Shown in pieces: positions 1 through 10,300 of a DNA stretch of 64,000 bases. Made by a program: the position numbers and the translations under genes. Source of the stretch: Unio delphinus (Eukaryota > Mollusca > Bivalvia > Unionida > Unionidae). The stretch is from assembly GCA_029339505.1 (NCBI GenBank), contig JAQISU010000096.1, positions 1,354,501 to 1,418,500 of the forward strand, given 5' to 3'. How positions within the stretch are numbered: the first letter of the stretch is position 1; every line of letters begins with the position of its first letter. The notes beneath the pieces were generated by a model, which was not told where the DNA came from, made no database searches, and saw only the letters and a list, made by a program, of their open reading frames with translations.

Positions 1-859
1 TAAAAACTAAAGAAGCGACACCTAACGGGCGGCAAGGGGAGGTAATGGGCAAGAGTTATTGCCCTTTGTCTATATGACATAGACAGGAAAGACGAATTTT
101 CGTCTTTTGGTAGGGCTGGATTCGCGAGGTAGCAGGCTAATATCCCTAAAGTAATGTGATTGGGTAAGTATTCTCGGAGAAACATAATTTACTAAAAAAT
201 TTGCTTTCATTACATAACTTAGCAAGCATAATATGTTAGTGAACAATGGGTTGGTAAAAAAAATTGATACAATTTTATGTTCATGTACAAGTGGAACCTG
301 TCTTGAAAGACCACCCCTTCTGCCAAAACATTATGGTCTCTCATGACAGGTGATAACACTATATAATCAATAAATATGTGTGTGAAGAACCTGGTCCCTC
401 AAGACATGTGGTCTCTTATAGCAGTGGTCTCTCAAGACAGGTCTTACAATACATTGTGAAGTGCTTAAAAGTGTTGTCTATAATGACAGCTGTCTTTTGT
501 ATGGAGTTTTATCCATTGATGCAGGTGTCATTGTAATTGTAACAGTAATAACTACCATAAGCTTTATTATGAAATCATCACCGTTTGTGTCTGTTATGCT
601 TATTATTTTATAATACTGTGTGAAGTTTCATGACTTATGAAAGCATTGGTATCTTTAAAAGTTTATTGTGACTTTTTAAAGCATTGGTATCTTGGACAGT
701 TTATTGTGACTTTTCAAAGTATTATTATCTTAAACATCTTATTGTGACTTTGACCATTGCAAGTATTGACACTTTGACTAGTCATTTAGTGCACTGCATT
801 TTGTAGATTAGTTAGAGTTATTTGCTCTTGATTATGTACAACCTGTATATACTTCGCAG
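1..859 (+). other. Upstream eIF3e intron (partial)
   Basis: No exon is seen here. Around 292-490 there are repeated phrases of the type GGTCTCTCAAGACAGG, typical of a dispersed repeat (a related phrase occurs near 4020-4065). Positions 637-755 hold about three diverged copies of a roughly 43-bp tandem unit containing TTTATTGTGACTTT. Confidence 0.5.
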
Positions 860-962
860 TATGTTGGCCCAGAAGTTGAACATGTCACCTGATGATGCTG
901 AACGCTGGATTGTTAACCTGATCCGGAATGCTCGACTTGACGCTAAGATAGACTCCAAACTG
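860..962 (+). CDS. EIF3E: eIF3e (INT6) internal exon, C-terminal region
   Basis: This exon encodes 34 residues of translation initiation factor 3 subunit e, one of the PCI/MPN core subunits of the eIF3 complex that helps the 40S ribosome recruit mRNA in the cytoplasm. The translation, beginning [16 protein letters not shown] and ending [10 protein letters not shown], is nearly collinear with animal eIF3e in the winged-helix half of the PCI domain (comparison from memory). An AG acceptor precedes base 860, whose T completes the previous codon, and a GTGAGT donor follows at 963. Earlier exons lie left of the window; I find no further eIF3e exon in 1-859. The reading frame is intact with no stop, so the gene looks functional. 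Confidence 0.93.
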
Positions 963-1677
963 GTGAGTTAATACCAAGTTAAAAAAGAGAGTATTCATAA
1001 GAAATTGTGCCCTTTTTAGTGCAGTCTTTTGGCAATTATTCACGATAAATTTTGAAAAGGATCATATGAACGCTGCATAATAAAAGGCACACAAAAATTG
1101 CTGTCTACATTGTTTGCTGTGTGTTCTTTGTCTTGAGTGTTAGGCAAGTCCACAATGTCATTCAGATGCATGATTTTATCACTTGTAATGCAGCAAGCCT
1201 TTCATTGATCACAGTTGCTTCCTGGTTTGGTAGAGCTCTTAAGCTTATTTGGTACTAATTCGATTCCTATAGTAAACATAAGGAAACACCATAATATTGA
1301 AGATTCAGTATTGCCCAGTTTCTAAATAATCAGAACAATGCCTGTTTCTCACAGCATTGAACAATCCTGAATGTTTCTGTGTTGATAAAACATTGTGTTG
1401 ATAAAACCATGTGATCCACAGGGTTTCTTAAAAATACATGCGTTTAAAACTTATCCATTCCATAGCTAAGGGATTAACTGCTATGTTCCTTATTAGTTTA
1501 TTTTAAAAAAAACTGATAGTGCATCACCATAAAGTTTTCTCCATCTAATTTCTGTTAGTGATAGGATTAGCTTTTGAAAAAATAATTTTATTCATTTTTA
1601 CTTCATCATACCTGTCATACTTTTGGCATAATCATCATGCTTTTGATTTCCTCACCAATTATGTTTTACACTCAGCT

Positions 1678-2019
1678 TTATATGGAGTATTCTTCTGTTA
1701 CATTAAGCAAAAAATAAAGCAATGAAAAAGTGGTTATCATTTTTCTTATCATCTCTTTAATCTCACAAATCGTGTAAAGAATATTCAGAAACAGAACACT
1801 GCTGTGTAAATATAATGTACCATCAGAATAAAAATTATTGATGTCAATCATGACAATGTCATGACTCCATTGTGCGCGTGGGACTATGGGCTCCTCACCT
1901 ACTTCAAAATCACTTGCATCTAGTGATATTGGGCTAACAAGCCTAACATGAATATCTGAATCGATTTCTAAAATTGATTCATTAAGTCCTTCTATATTGC
2001 TTGCATTAAACCCTTCAAA
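1678..2019 (-). other. Open frame of unknown origin in eIF3e intron
   Basis: On the minus strand, 113 consecutive sense codons lie between stops, with no good ATG at the start. The first half has a protein-like, acidic composition (for example NIEGLNESILEIDSD); the second half is more hydrophobic. It sits beside 1608-1660, which resembles the end of the inverted-repeat element at 6595-7400. It could be a scrap of transposon coding sequence or chance; I do not recognise the protein. Confidence 0.3.
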
Positions 2020-2223
2020 TCAGAATCCAAATTTCTTTATCTCAACTACACATTTTATAAAGTGCAGAGAGGTCCTTCTTGTGTGTCCAAAATTTAGCTG
2101 ACAACATTTGGATGAAACTGCTGATTAAACAGTCTTCTATCATTGGTTAGGATAATCAAACACATGTCAACTTTAGTCTTTTCAACCAATCAACATTCAG
2201 TTATCACAGCAGTAACATACATC

Positions 2224-2443
2224 GAAGCCCCGAGTGGACTAAAGTGCTATCTGTTACGGATCACTGCCATCTCACCTCTGTCTGTGTGGGTTCGAGTCTA
2301 AGATTCAGCTAATGTAGTTATGTGAGAAAGCTTGCCAGTAGCTTCTGGTGGGTCGGTGGGTTTTTTTCCAGGGTTTTTCCTCCACCAATAATACTGGCCT
2401 ATCATGTGCTGAAAAATTGTGTTAAAACCTACAACAACAATAA
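2224..2443 (+). mobile_element. SINE family 1 (tRNA-derived, V-domain-like), copy a
   Basis: The head carries a pol III A-box-like GAGTGGACTAAAGTG and B-box GGTTCGAGTCT, followed by the shared core (GAGAAAGCTTGCCAGTAGCTTCT, CTCCACCA) and the tail GTTAAAACCTACAACAACAA. A 10-bp target duplication, AACATACATC, flanks it at 2214-2223 and 2444-2453. The core resembles the V-domain of V-SINEs such as molluscan RUDI; that family name is from memory. Confidence 0.85.
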
Positions 2444-2674
2444 AACATACATCCATGCAGCACTGGAATTTTGAGTAGTGCTGGATTATATGCATACATG
2501 TGTCAGTGCAAACTAAACACCGCATATAATCCCACAACAGTACAGTGCAAAGAGGTCTTTGAAATAACTAACAAACTAATGTCAAGGAACAAATGTACGC
2601 CACTTCCAACTACCTTCTATCCAGTAGACCTTTTGAATCTGTCTCAATGAATTTAGAACAGAAAATCATGATGA

Positions 2675-3595
2675 AAAGTGCACCAAAGTCATGTGAACTT
2701 GATCCAATTCCAACATCACTGCTGCTTGAGTGCTTAGACCCAATTTATTGCCTTCAATAACTGATGTTATTAATATCTCTCATCCAGGGAATTCCCACCA
2801 TTTTTCAAAACTGCCATCGTAAAGCCTCTGCTGAAGAAACCAACACTTGACTATAACGATTTAAAGAACTACCGCCCAGTTTTTAATCTCCCGTTCCTAT
2901 AAAAAAAAATCTTAGAAAAAGTTGTTCTAATCCAACATGTATCTCATTTGATTTCAGTCTTTTTAGCAGAATACAGTCTGCATATCGCCCTTGCCACAGT
3001 ACTGAAACTACTCTTCTGAAAGTATTTAATGACATTCTCTCTGCTTTGGATAGCTGTTTGTCTGCAGCATTTGACACAATTGACCATAATATATTACTTC
3101 ACCGTCTCCAGCATGTATTTGGCATTCGCAATACAGCCTTGCAATGGTTCAAGTCCTACTTAGTCAACAGGACACAAATTTTATCTGCAAATAGAATACA
3201 CTCCAGCCCAGTTGATATATGTTGTGGTGTTCCACTGTCTGTTCTTGGACCCATTTCCGTCATTCTATACATTCAGTCGCTCTCAAGTGTCATAGTATAG
3301 CCTTACTCTTGTTCAAGTCCTACTTAGTCAACAGGACACAAATTATATCTGTAAATTGAATACACTACAGCCCAGTTGACGCATGTTGTGGTGTTCCACA
3401 GGGATCTGTTCTTGGACCTGTTCTCTTCATTCTGTATACTCAGCCGCTCTCAGGTGTCATAGATCATAACCCAGTGTCGCACCAATTGTATGCTGATGAC
3501 ACCCAAATATACAAGTCTAGCCACCCAACTGAAGTTAATGCTACCATCCAAGGAGTAGAGAGGTGCATTTCTGATGTGAAATCATGGATGACATG
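2675..3595 (+). pseudogene. L2/CR1-like LINE reverse transcriptase, 5' part
   Basis: Translations in changing frames give a non-LTR retrotransposon reverse transcriptase: SCELDPIPTSLLLECLD, then [18 protein letters not shown] (near 2830-2880), AFDTIDHNILLHRLQ (near 3067) and the catalytic YADDTQIY (near 3489). Motif order and wording fit the L2/CR1 group. The copy is dead, with stops and frame changes. A 150-bp stretch is duplicated in tandem (3148-3295 and 3312-3462). The reading is cut at 3595 by a DNA transposon and resumes at 4828. Confidence 0.9.
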
Positions 3596-4827
3596 TAGAG
3601 CTGTACCGATGTCACTTTTTGCCGATTATGCCGATACCGCGTATAGCCGATTATCAAAATTGCCGATACCGATTATTTGATTATCATATTATGTACTCAG
3701 GTATAAGCCGACAATCTATTCAGGCTCTTGAAACAATGTGTCCAAATAAATTACTACTCTGTTGTCCACAGACCGTGGGGGTGGGCGATTTTATTTTTTT
3801 TTGCAAACAGGAAAGTTTCGCGGCACAATAAATATGTTCTAATCACTATGTAAATTGAGGCAATGCTTTTGAGTTTATTGCCGACTTTCTATGACCAAAG
3901 GTTGTCGGCTTGTTTTGACGACAACAAATACTCGTTATTGCTGCGGCAACATCAGATAGTTGTAAAACATTGATATAGAATTGTTTTATTTGTTTAGTAT
4001 ATGTCGGTGCTTCAAAGGTACAGTAAAACCTGTTATGACTTATGAGAGATTGCCCCTTCTGCCAGATGGTGGCTTGATGAAACACTAACAAAAGAAATAA
4101 AAAATAATTTTAATAAATCTGGAAATGATTCTCACTTACTAGTATTAAAGACAATGAGTTTGTTCACCCTCCAGGCATTACGGATTAACTGAAAGACAGA
4201 CGACGTACTCAAACCTACACTGAAGCCCTTTCAAACAATTTCTCACTGGGACATAAGGACTATCGGTGATTTGTGAGTTTTCATAAAGATAAAGAAAAAA
4301 CACAAACCTCAAAATTGACTGTGTATATATCCATCATTACTCCCTTTGATGTTAATCTTACTGGCTATTCACATGACTTTGGCACTACAATGGCGGTTAG
4401 CGACATGTACTTTAGTCTGGTTTACTGCAGTTTACAAATGTTACCGGACGCTGGAGTTGAAAATTTCGCACAACTGGCAGCAAGATAAATTCTTTTTAAA
4501 TACTTTATTAGAGCAATCTCTTTGTTACAAAAGATTAATTGATGTTTCGATGTGTTTATCTCGATATATGGTTATTCGACTATAGAGTAGTGTTAGTTAA
4601 TGAGCAACTTGTTTGCATACTGCATTTATCCTGAGCTCTAGTGTTACAAAGGATTAAGTTACGGTCAGTCAAAACACGACTGTATATACAACTTTTATCA
4701 GGAAAAATTGGTTATTTAAAAAAATTATTTGCATCGGCACCGATTATTTTTGCCGATACCCGATTGTACCGATTGTGCTAATAATCGGCCCGATTACGTG
4801 TATGGGCGATTAATCGGTACAGCTCTA
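3596..4827. mobile_element. Non-autonomous hAT element inside the LINE
   Basis: The 1232-bp element has 15-bp perfect terminal inverted repeats TAGAGCTGTACCGAT (3596-3610 and, inverted, 4813-4827). It is flanked by a perfect 8-bp target duplication ATGACATG (3588-3595 and 4828-4835). The 8-bp duplication and the TAGAG start are hallmarks of the hAT superfamily. Subterminal DNA is rich in CCGATTAT and CCGATAC repeats on both sides. I see no transposase, so it was mobilised in trans. Confidence 0.93.
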
Positions 4828-4880
4828 ATGACATGTAACAAGCTGCAGATGAATGATGATAACACCGAGGTCATTCTAAG
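4828..4880 (+). pseudogene. L2/CR1-like LINE, resumed after hAT insertion
   Basis: The bases after the right target duplication continue the reverse-transcriptase reading that stops at 3595 (MTC before the insertion, then NKLQMNDD after it). This shows that the hAT landed in the LINE after the LINE was already in place. Confidence 0.8.
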
Positions 4881-5150
4881 GATATGTATTGTATTGCCTT
4901 CTGACTGAATGATACATATTGTGTATCACTCTATTCTTAGGGTATGTTTTGTATTGATAACTGAATGATACATATTGTGTATCACTCTATTCTTAGGATA
5001 TTTTTTGTATTGATAACTGAATGATACATATTGTGTATCACTGCATTCTTAGGATATGTATTGTATTGCTTTCTGACTGAATGATACATATTGTGTATCA
5101 CTGCATTCTTAGGATATGTATTGTATTGCTATTGTATGATACATATGACA
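4876..5150 (+). repeat. 56-60 bp minisatellite, about 4.6 copies
   Basis: Units share TGAATGATACATATTGTG followed by TATCACT and ATTCTTAGG. Successive units start near 4877, 4937, 4993, 5049 and 5109. It directly follows the LINE fragment and may have grown from its 3' sequence. Confidence 0.85.
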
Positions 5151-5248
5151 GTATGCACTGCATCACAAGTTGTCAAGATGTTATCAAAACTGTGCAGACA
5201 TGGCACAGCTTTAGCGAATGCATTTCTAATTCCATATGAATGTTTTTC

Positions 5249-5333
5249 AGTCGATGTATTAAAGGCTTGCATTTTACGGATTATTTTCAGTCAGGATGTA
5301 TTAAAGGCTTGCATTTTACGTATTATTTTCAAA
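5249..5333 (+). repeat. Tandem duplication of about 43 bp
   Basis: Two copies of a unit containing GATGTATTAAAGGCTTGC and ATTTTACG lie just upstream of the eIF3e acceptor at 5379. Confidence 0.8.
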
Positions 5334-5379
5334 TCAAATTTGTAAAAGTCTTAACATTAATGCTGTATTTTTTTTTCAG

Positions 5380-5511
5380 GGCCATGTGGTGATGGGTGCT
5401 CTGGCTATGTCTCCATATCAACAGGTGATAGAGAAGACTAAAAATCTGGCCTTTAGGTCTCAGGTGCTTGCAATGACCCTTGAGAAAAAAATGAACATGA
5501 AAGATAAAGAG
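5380..5511 (+). CDS. EIF3E: eIF3e penultimate exon
   Basis: This exon adds 44 codons, starting [20 protein letters not shown] and ending in a lysine- and methionine-rich helix. It follows directly from the previous exon in phase 0. A long T-tract and CAG acceptor end at 5379, and a GTATGT donor starts at 5512. The order of residues matches the end of the eIF3e PCI domain and the start of its C-terminal helix, which contacts neighbouring PCI subunits of eIF3. The frame is intact. Confidence 0.93.
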
Positions 5512-5898
5512 GTATGTGGTATGAAAGAAATAAAAATCTCCAATATGCCCGGACTGTAGAGTGTTAAGGACTGTAGAGTGTTGAGGTTCATGAAATCTTA
5601 CCAAAATCTGGATTTTTTTCTTCTTTTGGCAAGTTGCATGATTTTTTTACGTATCCAGCTGTCAGTTTTACTTGTCCTGGATTTTAGAAAAGGAATGTTT
5701 CAAACTCAGTTGCTAAGAATGACTAGGTTGTTACTATTGATTAGGAGGTTCTCTTCTCAACTATACCATGGAACCAATCTCGAAATTTGCCTATATCATC
5801 GCATTCTCAATTCAACCACCTAATAATAAGTGCATAACAAATTTAGAAGTTCATACATATTCATGCCTAATTTTTATGGTGTATCTCTAACTTGACAG

Positions 5899-6133
5899 GA
5901 GGAGCCCTGAGTGACCGAGTGGTCTAAAGCGCTCTCCATTACGGATCACTGCCATCTCACCTCTGTCTATGTAGGTTTGAGTCTCAGATTCGGCCTATGT
6001 GGGTATGTGAGAAAGCTTGCCAGTAGCTTCTCGTGGGTCATGGTTTTTTCCAGGGGTTTATCCTGGTTCTTCCTCCACCTTGTTGCCATGTATAAGCCTA
6101 TCATGTGCTGAACAATGGCATTAAACACTACTA
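5899..6133 (+). mobile_element. SINE family 1, copy b
   Basis: This is a full-length copy starting GGAGCCCTGAGTGACCGAG, with the A-box, B-box-like GGTTTGAGTCT, core and a GCATTAAACACTACTA tail. Perfect 12-bp target duplications, CTAACTTGACAG, flank it at 5887-5898 and 6134-6145. It lies in eIF3e intron 2 in sense orientation. Confidence 0.9.
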
Positions 6134-6594
6134 CTAACTTGACAGTAAAAATCTAGTATTGTTCTATTTGTCCCTAATAAATGTAAATAAGCTGGTACTT
6201 AAAAGTGGGAATCTAGATTTTTAATCCAAATGGCTGTGTAAGCAGGTTTCAATGTATGAGCAGTGGTTGTGAAACCTGTGTCTTCATATCAAGTTTTAGA
6301 TTTGCTTCTTGGTCTGTTTTGCATGTGCTGTTGTTCTTACAGGGAATAATGATGAAGTTTTTATAGATAGAAACATCATTAGAGCCCTGCTTGTTCAAAT
6401 TATCAGAATCCTGTTACATTAACATTGTTCATCCATCAGCATCAATATTACTGGGTTTTGTTTCCAGCCTTCTCTGTCATCATTTAAAGAATTTATGACC
6501 CCATGATTGTATATCACCCCAAATTCGTTTCTGAAGCCCACCTTTCCCAAGAATTATTAGGCTTAAACAAAATTTGGCATGCAGGTCTATAATG

Positions 6595-7400
6595 CATACA
6601 TGCCAACCATTATGCTTTTGGCGTAATCATTACGCTTTTTTACACTAAATTACGCATTACGCTTAAACGTATATGGATTATGGTTTTTCAGTATATCCAC
6701 CTCCCAAAAAAAAATGTTATTTGTTTTCTCGTTATTATTAACATTCCATTAATCCCACAGACCGTATTTTAGAAAAGACGGCTTTTACGTATCTACAGTA
6801 TAAGAGTATTCTTGACCGTGGACTTTCCTAACAGTATCATGTTCTGTTTATAGCTAACCTGGTTCTACTGTCGACCTCAAATTCTATTTATAGCATGTGT
6901 ATGCTTAGTGAGGAGAGAGCAGACTGGTTTTCTGAATTTAATCTTTACACATGCAGATTCCATGTTCTTATTTATATTTGCTGCAGAACCAGTCTAAAGA
7001 TATTTTGGCACTAAAAAGTAATTTTTTTTTTTTAGTCTATGCATTTATGTATGCAAAAATTTCTCCTTTCAAAAATTTCTCGGATAAATTAGAAAAAGGC
7101 AAACAAAAAAATAACAGAATCCTCTAAATACTAAGACAAAGAGTGCAGCATTACATGACATCTATTTCTGGCCGTGTGGAAAGAATTTTAAATTTTGGCG
7201 CAAAAAGTCTTAAGATGGTTTTTAGTCTACATGTGTAAAGCTAAAAGTGCTACATATGAAAACTTGGAACAGTAAAGGATGTTACAAAATGAAAGGGGCA
7301 AAATAAATCATTGTTTATTGTGGAATACACTTTTTCTGCTGGATTCCACTTTTTGACCACTTGGATTATGCTTTTTCCTCGTCAGGGGTTGGCATGTATG
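6595..7400. mobile_element. 806-bp terminal-inverted-repeat element, superfamily unclear
   Basis: Perfect 14-bp inverted repeats CATACATGCCAACC lie at 6595-6608 and 7387-7400, with a direct repeat ATAATG outside (6589-6594 and 7401-7406) that could be a 6-bp target duplication. The left end continues ATTATGCTTTTGGCGTAA, and a related phrase at 1608-1660 suggests a family. No coding sequence was recognised. Confidence 0.75.
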
Positions 7401-8457
7401 ATAATGATTTAGTGTTGTATTAGGATGATTTCCAGGATTCCATAGCATTATTAACAGGATTTATGCCACTTCTTTGCATTTCTTTCTTTATTTAGGTCTC
7501 TGCAGCATAATGTTATCAAGGTTACTTGGATTTCAACCAAATTCCAAATTTTGTCAGATTTTATATGATGAGACCTTTAGTGAGTTTTCTAGCAATATGA
7601 CATCATTGACAGGGTTATGCCCCCTGATTGTCCTCCTGGCTTTGGAATCTGCAGCATAACTTTACCAAAGTTTTTTGTTTTTTTTAGCCTTATTTGGGTA
7701 TATGGCTTTATATTAATAAAATGAGTTCATTTTCTAGTGCTCCACATTATTTACAAACAACCCACCCAATCACAGCTCTAAATGCCTATTATCCATGCTT
7801 GGTTTCCACTGCATTATCTCCCCTTGTGTCTTTTTTTTCTTTCTTTCTTCTCCCCCCTCTCCCCATGACTTTGTTCCACAACACCATTTTCCCCATTTAA
7901 GTTCCTGCCAAGCCAGTTGGAGCGGGTGGGGGCACCCATTGCTTTTCTGTTAATAACTGTATTTAAAAGTAGACTATAAAATTGCATTACAAGGTACTGA
8001 TATCTCCAAATATTTGATTCACGTAGACTGATGTTCGCCATTTGTTATACTATCCATCCTTAGCTTGTTTTAATACATAGACTAAGAATGGGCATTGTAA
8101 CTGCTTATGGGTTTTTTATTACAGGATATAATTTTCAATCTTGTAAACTCCATTTGTATATGCAACCTAATGGAATTGTGCTATGGAGTGTGTGATATTG
8201 ATAAATGAAGCCTCTCCTGTAACAATGTACAAAATAATTCAGTCATTATATAGTAGCTTCTGACATGAATCTTTTTTTAAAATTTAGATTGTCAGAGATA
8301 TTTTTGAAAATATTGATGTAATTTTGTGCCCAGTTTGCTCTGCAGAGAATTAAATTATGTATGATAAATTTATAAAATGATTTTTTTTAAAAAGCATTCA
8401 TGTCCAACAATTAAAACTTTAACAAACCAACCATATTGTTTTCTATTTATTTTTCAG
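7401..8457 (+). other. Remainder of eIF3e intron 2
   Basis: Only AT-rich intron sequence is seen, with a pyrimidine-rich stretch at 7826-7870 and the acceptor tract of the last exon at its end. Confidence 0.5.
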
Positions 8458-8484
8458 GCAGTAGGATGGGGTGGACATGAGTAG
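8458..8484 (+). CDS. EIF3E: eIF3e terminal coding exon
   Basis: The last coding exon is tiny: eight codons (AVGWGGHE) and a TAG stop. A strong pyrimidine tract and TTTTCAG acceptor end at 8457, and the phase (0) matches the upstream donor at 5512. The vertebrate eIF3e tail is longer, as I remember it, and differs in sequence, so this end is assigned by splice signals, phase and position rather than close homology. No competing acceptor giving a longer tail was seen in the interval. Confidence 0.8.
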   Translation, partial: AVGWGGHE

Positions 8485-8700
8485 ATCAAGGGAGGTAATC
8501 TATGTACATGAACCAGCATGTTTGATGATGAGAGGAGATATTTTTATCAAAAAAAAATTGGAAGAATACCAGCATCAGAATAAAAATGAGGAAGAAATAT
8601 TTATCAGAACAGTGTGTAATGTGAAACTGTATTGTATTTAATTAATCTTTCTGTTTCCATAGATGGACAATGAATAAAAGATACATACCTTCAAAACAAC
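8485..8700 (+). other. EIF3E: eIF3e 3' UTR with two candidate poly(A) signals
   Basis: After the TAG stop the sequence is untranslated and AT-rich. Canonical AATAAA hexamers occur at 8579-8584 and 8673-8678, either of which could direct cleavage. The true cleavage site cannot be chosen from sequence alone. Confidence 0.6.
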
Positions 8701-8800
8701 AAAAGAAGAAATCTTAGCATGAATTAAAATCTTTAAATCATTTACTGCTTTTCTTATTTTTAAGGCGAATTTACCGTGTTGATTTTCTGGTTGATTTTGC

Positions 8801-8955
8801 AGAACTTTGCTATTTATTAGTGTGTAACATGCATCCACAGAACTTGGCCATTTATTTGTGTAACATGCATCCACATAACTTGGCTATTTATTTGTATGTG
8901 TAACATGCCTCCACAGAACTTGGCTATTTATTTTTTTTTAGCATGCATCCATTTG
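8801..8955 (+). repeat. Minisatellite of about 45-50 bp, about 3 copies
   Basis: Units contain AACTTGGCTATTTATTTG and GTAACATGCATCCACA, repeated with small length differences. Confidence 0.75.
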
Positions 8956-9573
8956 TTAATCAAGCAGACCAATATTTTGTACATTCTGCCATGGCAAGGA
9001 GTTGCAGTAGTGCAGTGCTTATGGTGTTGCACTCAACCAAAGTAGTGTGGATTCAACTCCAACCATTGGATCAGTCCAAAGCATCTACTTGGGCAAGACA
9101 AATTACTCAACTTCTGCAAAATATAAACTTCATATATTGCAATGCCATAAAAGAAAAAAAACGAAATCAGTCTATCATGGCAGATTTAGGTCTTTGGTTT
9201 TAACATGCATTATCCATAGGTAAATACAGTTTTGTCATTGCTGGCAGTTTTAACTGATGTACATTTGCAGTGTCTTCGTAAAAAGGCACCATCATGGGTT
9301 TCATCAATCTCCTACTGGCTCAGGAATGGAGAATAGAACTGCTGTGCTGTCCTGTTTGTCATAAGAGGTGGCAAACATTTTGCCATTGGATGCATCCCAT
9401 GATGTTCATGCAGAGAAAATCTTGGACTTTTTAAACAAGTGCAGTTCATTAAAAAAAATCTGAATGATTTTAACACTTTCTTGCGTTTTGTTTTGAATGC
9501 TCTTTTTAATGCCCAAATTTACTCAACACTACATTGTTAAGATGGCGCTTAAATGCCATTATACATATGTACA

Positions 9574-9662
9574 TATGGCCAAATGGTCTAAAGTGTTCAC
9601 CGTTACGAATCATTGCCATCTCACCTTTGTCTGCGCGGGTTTGATTCTCGGGTTCAGGCAAA
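9574..9662 (+). mobile_element. SINE family 1, copy c (head only)
   Basis: The tRNA-related head is preserved (ATGGCCAAATGGTCTAAAG to the B-box-like GGTTTGATTCTCGGG), but the core and tail are missing after about 9662. No convincing target duplication was found. Confidence 0.7.
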
Positions 9663-9949
9663 CTTTTGGTTTAAGTTTTAAGTAGTTTCAGGTGTTCCAA
9701 GGTTGCAGGCAAACAAATGATTTCCAAAGAGGATGAACAAGTTATAAAAGTAATGTCAAGCATTCAGATTAAGTTGAAATTATTAAAATTTTACTGTATT
9801 TTAAAATTATCCAGAAGTCTGGCATATTATTTTGTGATATATGTCTATGTTCATCCATCAGACTTAACATTTGCTTGTCCAGTACAAACCTTTGTAATCG
9901 TTTAAGTGATTTTCTTGACTAAGCAGTGTGTTGTATAAACAGGAATACC

Positions 9950-10300
9950 CCCATTTCGAGATGAAGGTCAAGGCAAGGGAAAATGTAATTATATGATTTA
10001 TATTTTGTTCAAAGTATAATTTTTGAACCACAGAAGATATTTTAATGAACTTTGTTCAAGTATATATGGTGTCCTATGCCAAAATCTTGCCTCCTGCAAC
10101 AAGGATGCATCTACAGCAAGGGAAAATGTTCTTCTGTGACTTGTGTCATTGGTGACAGTACAGCTTTTGAACCACTTGAGATATTTTAATGAAATCTGAA
10201 CCAGTTATTTATCATGAATAGACACGTTTGACACAGTTTATTGCCACATCCTGTGCTTTAAAGTCAAGGTCACAGAAAGGGATCAGTGACCAATGGCCAT
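9950..10300 (+). repeat. Diverged duplication with AAGGTCAAGG motif
   Basis: GCAAGGGAAAATGT recurs at about 9973 and 10119, and TTTTGAACCAC followed by GATATTTTAATGAA recurs at about 10020 and 10165. The region ends with AAGTCAAGGTCACAGAAAGG. A similar AAGGTCA-rich stretch lies at 18445-18620. These look like old copies of a dispersed repeat. Confidence 0.5.
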
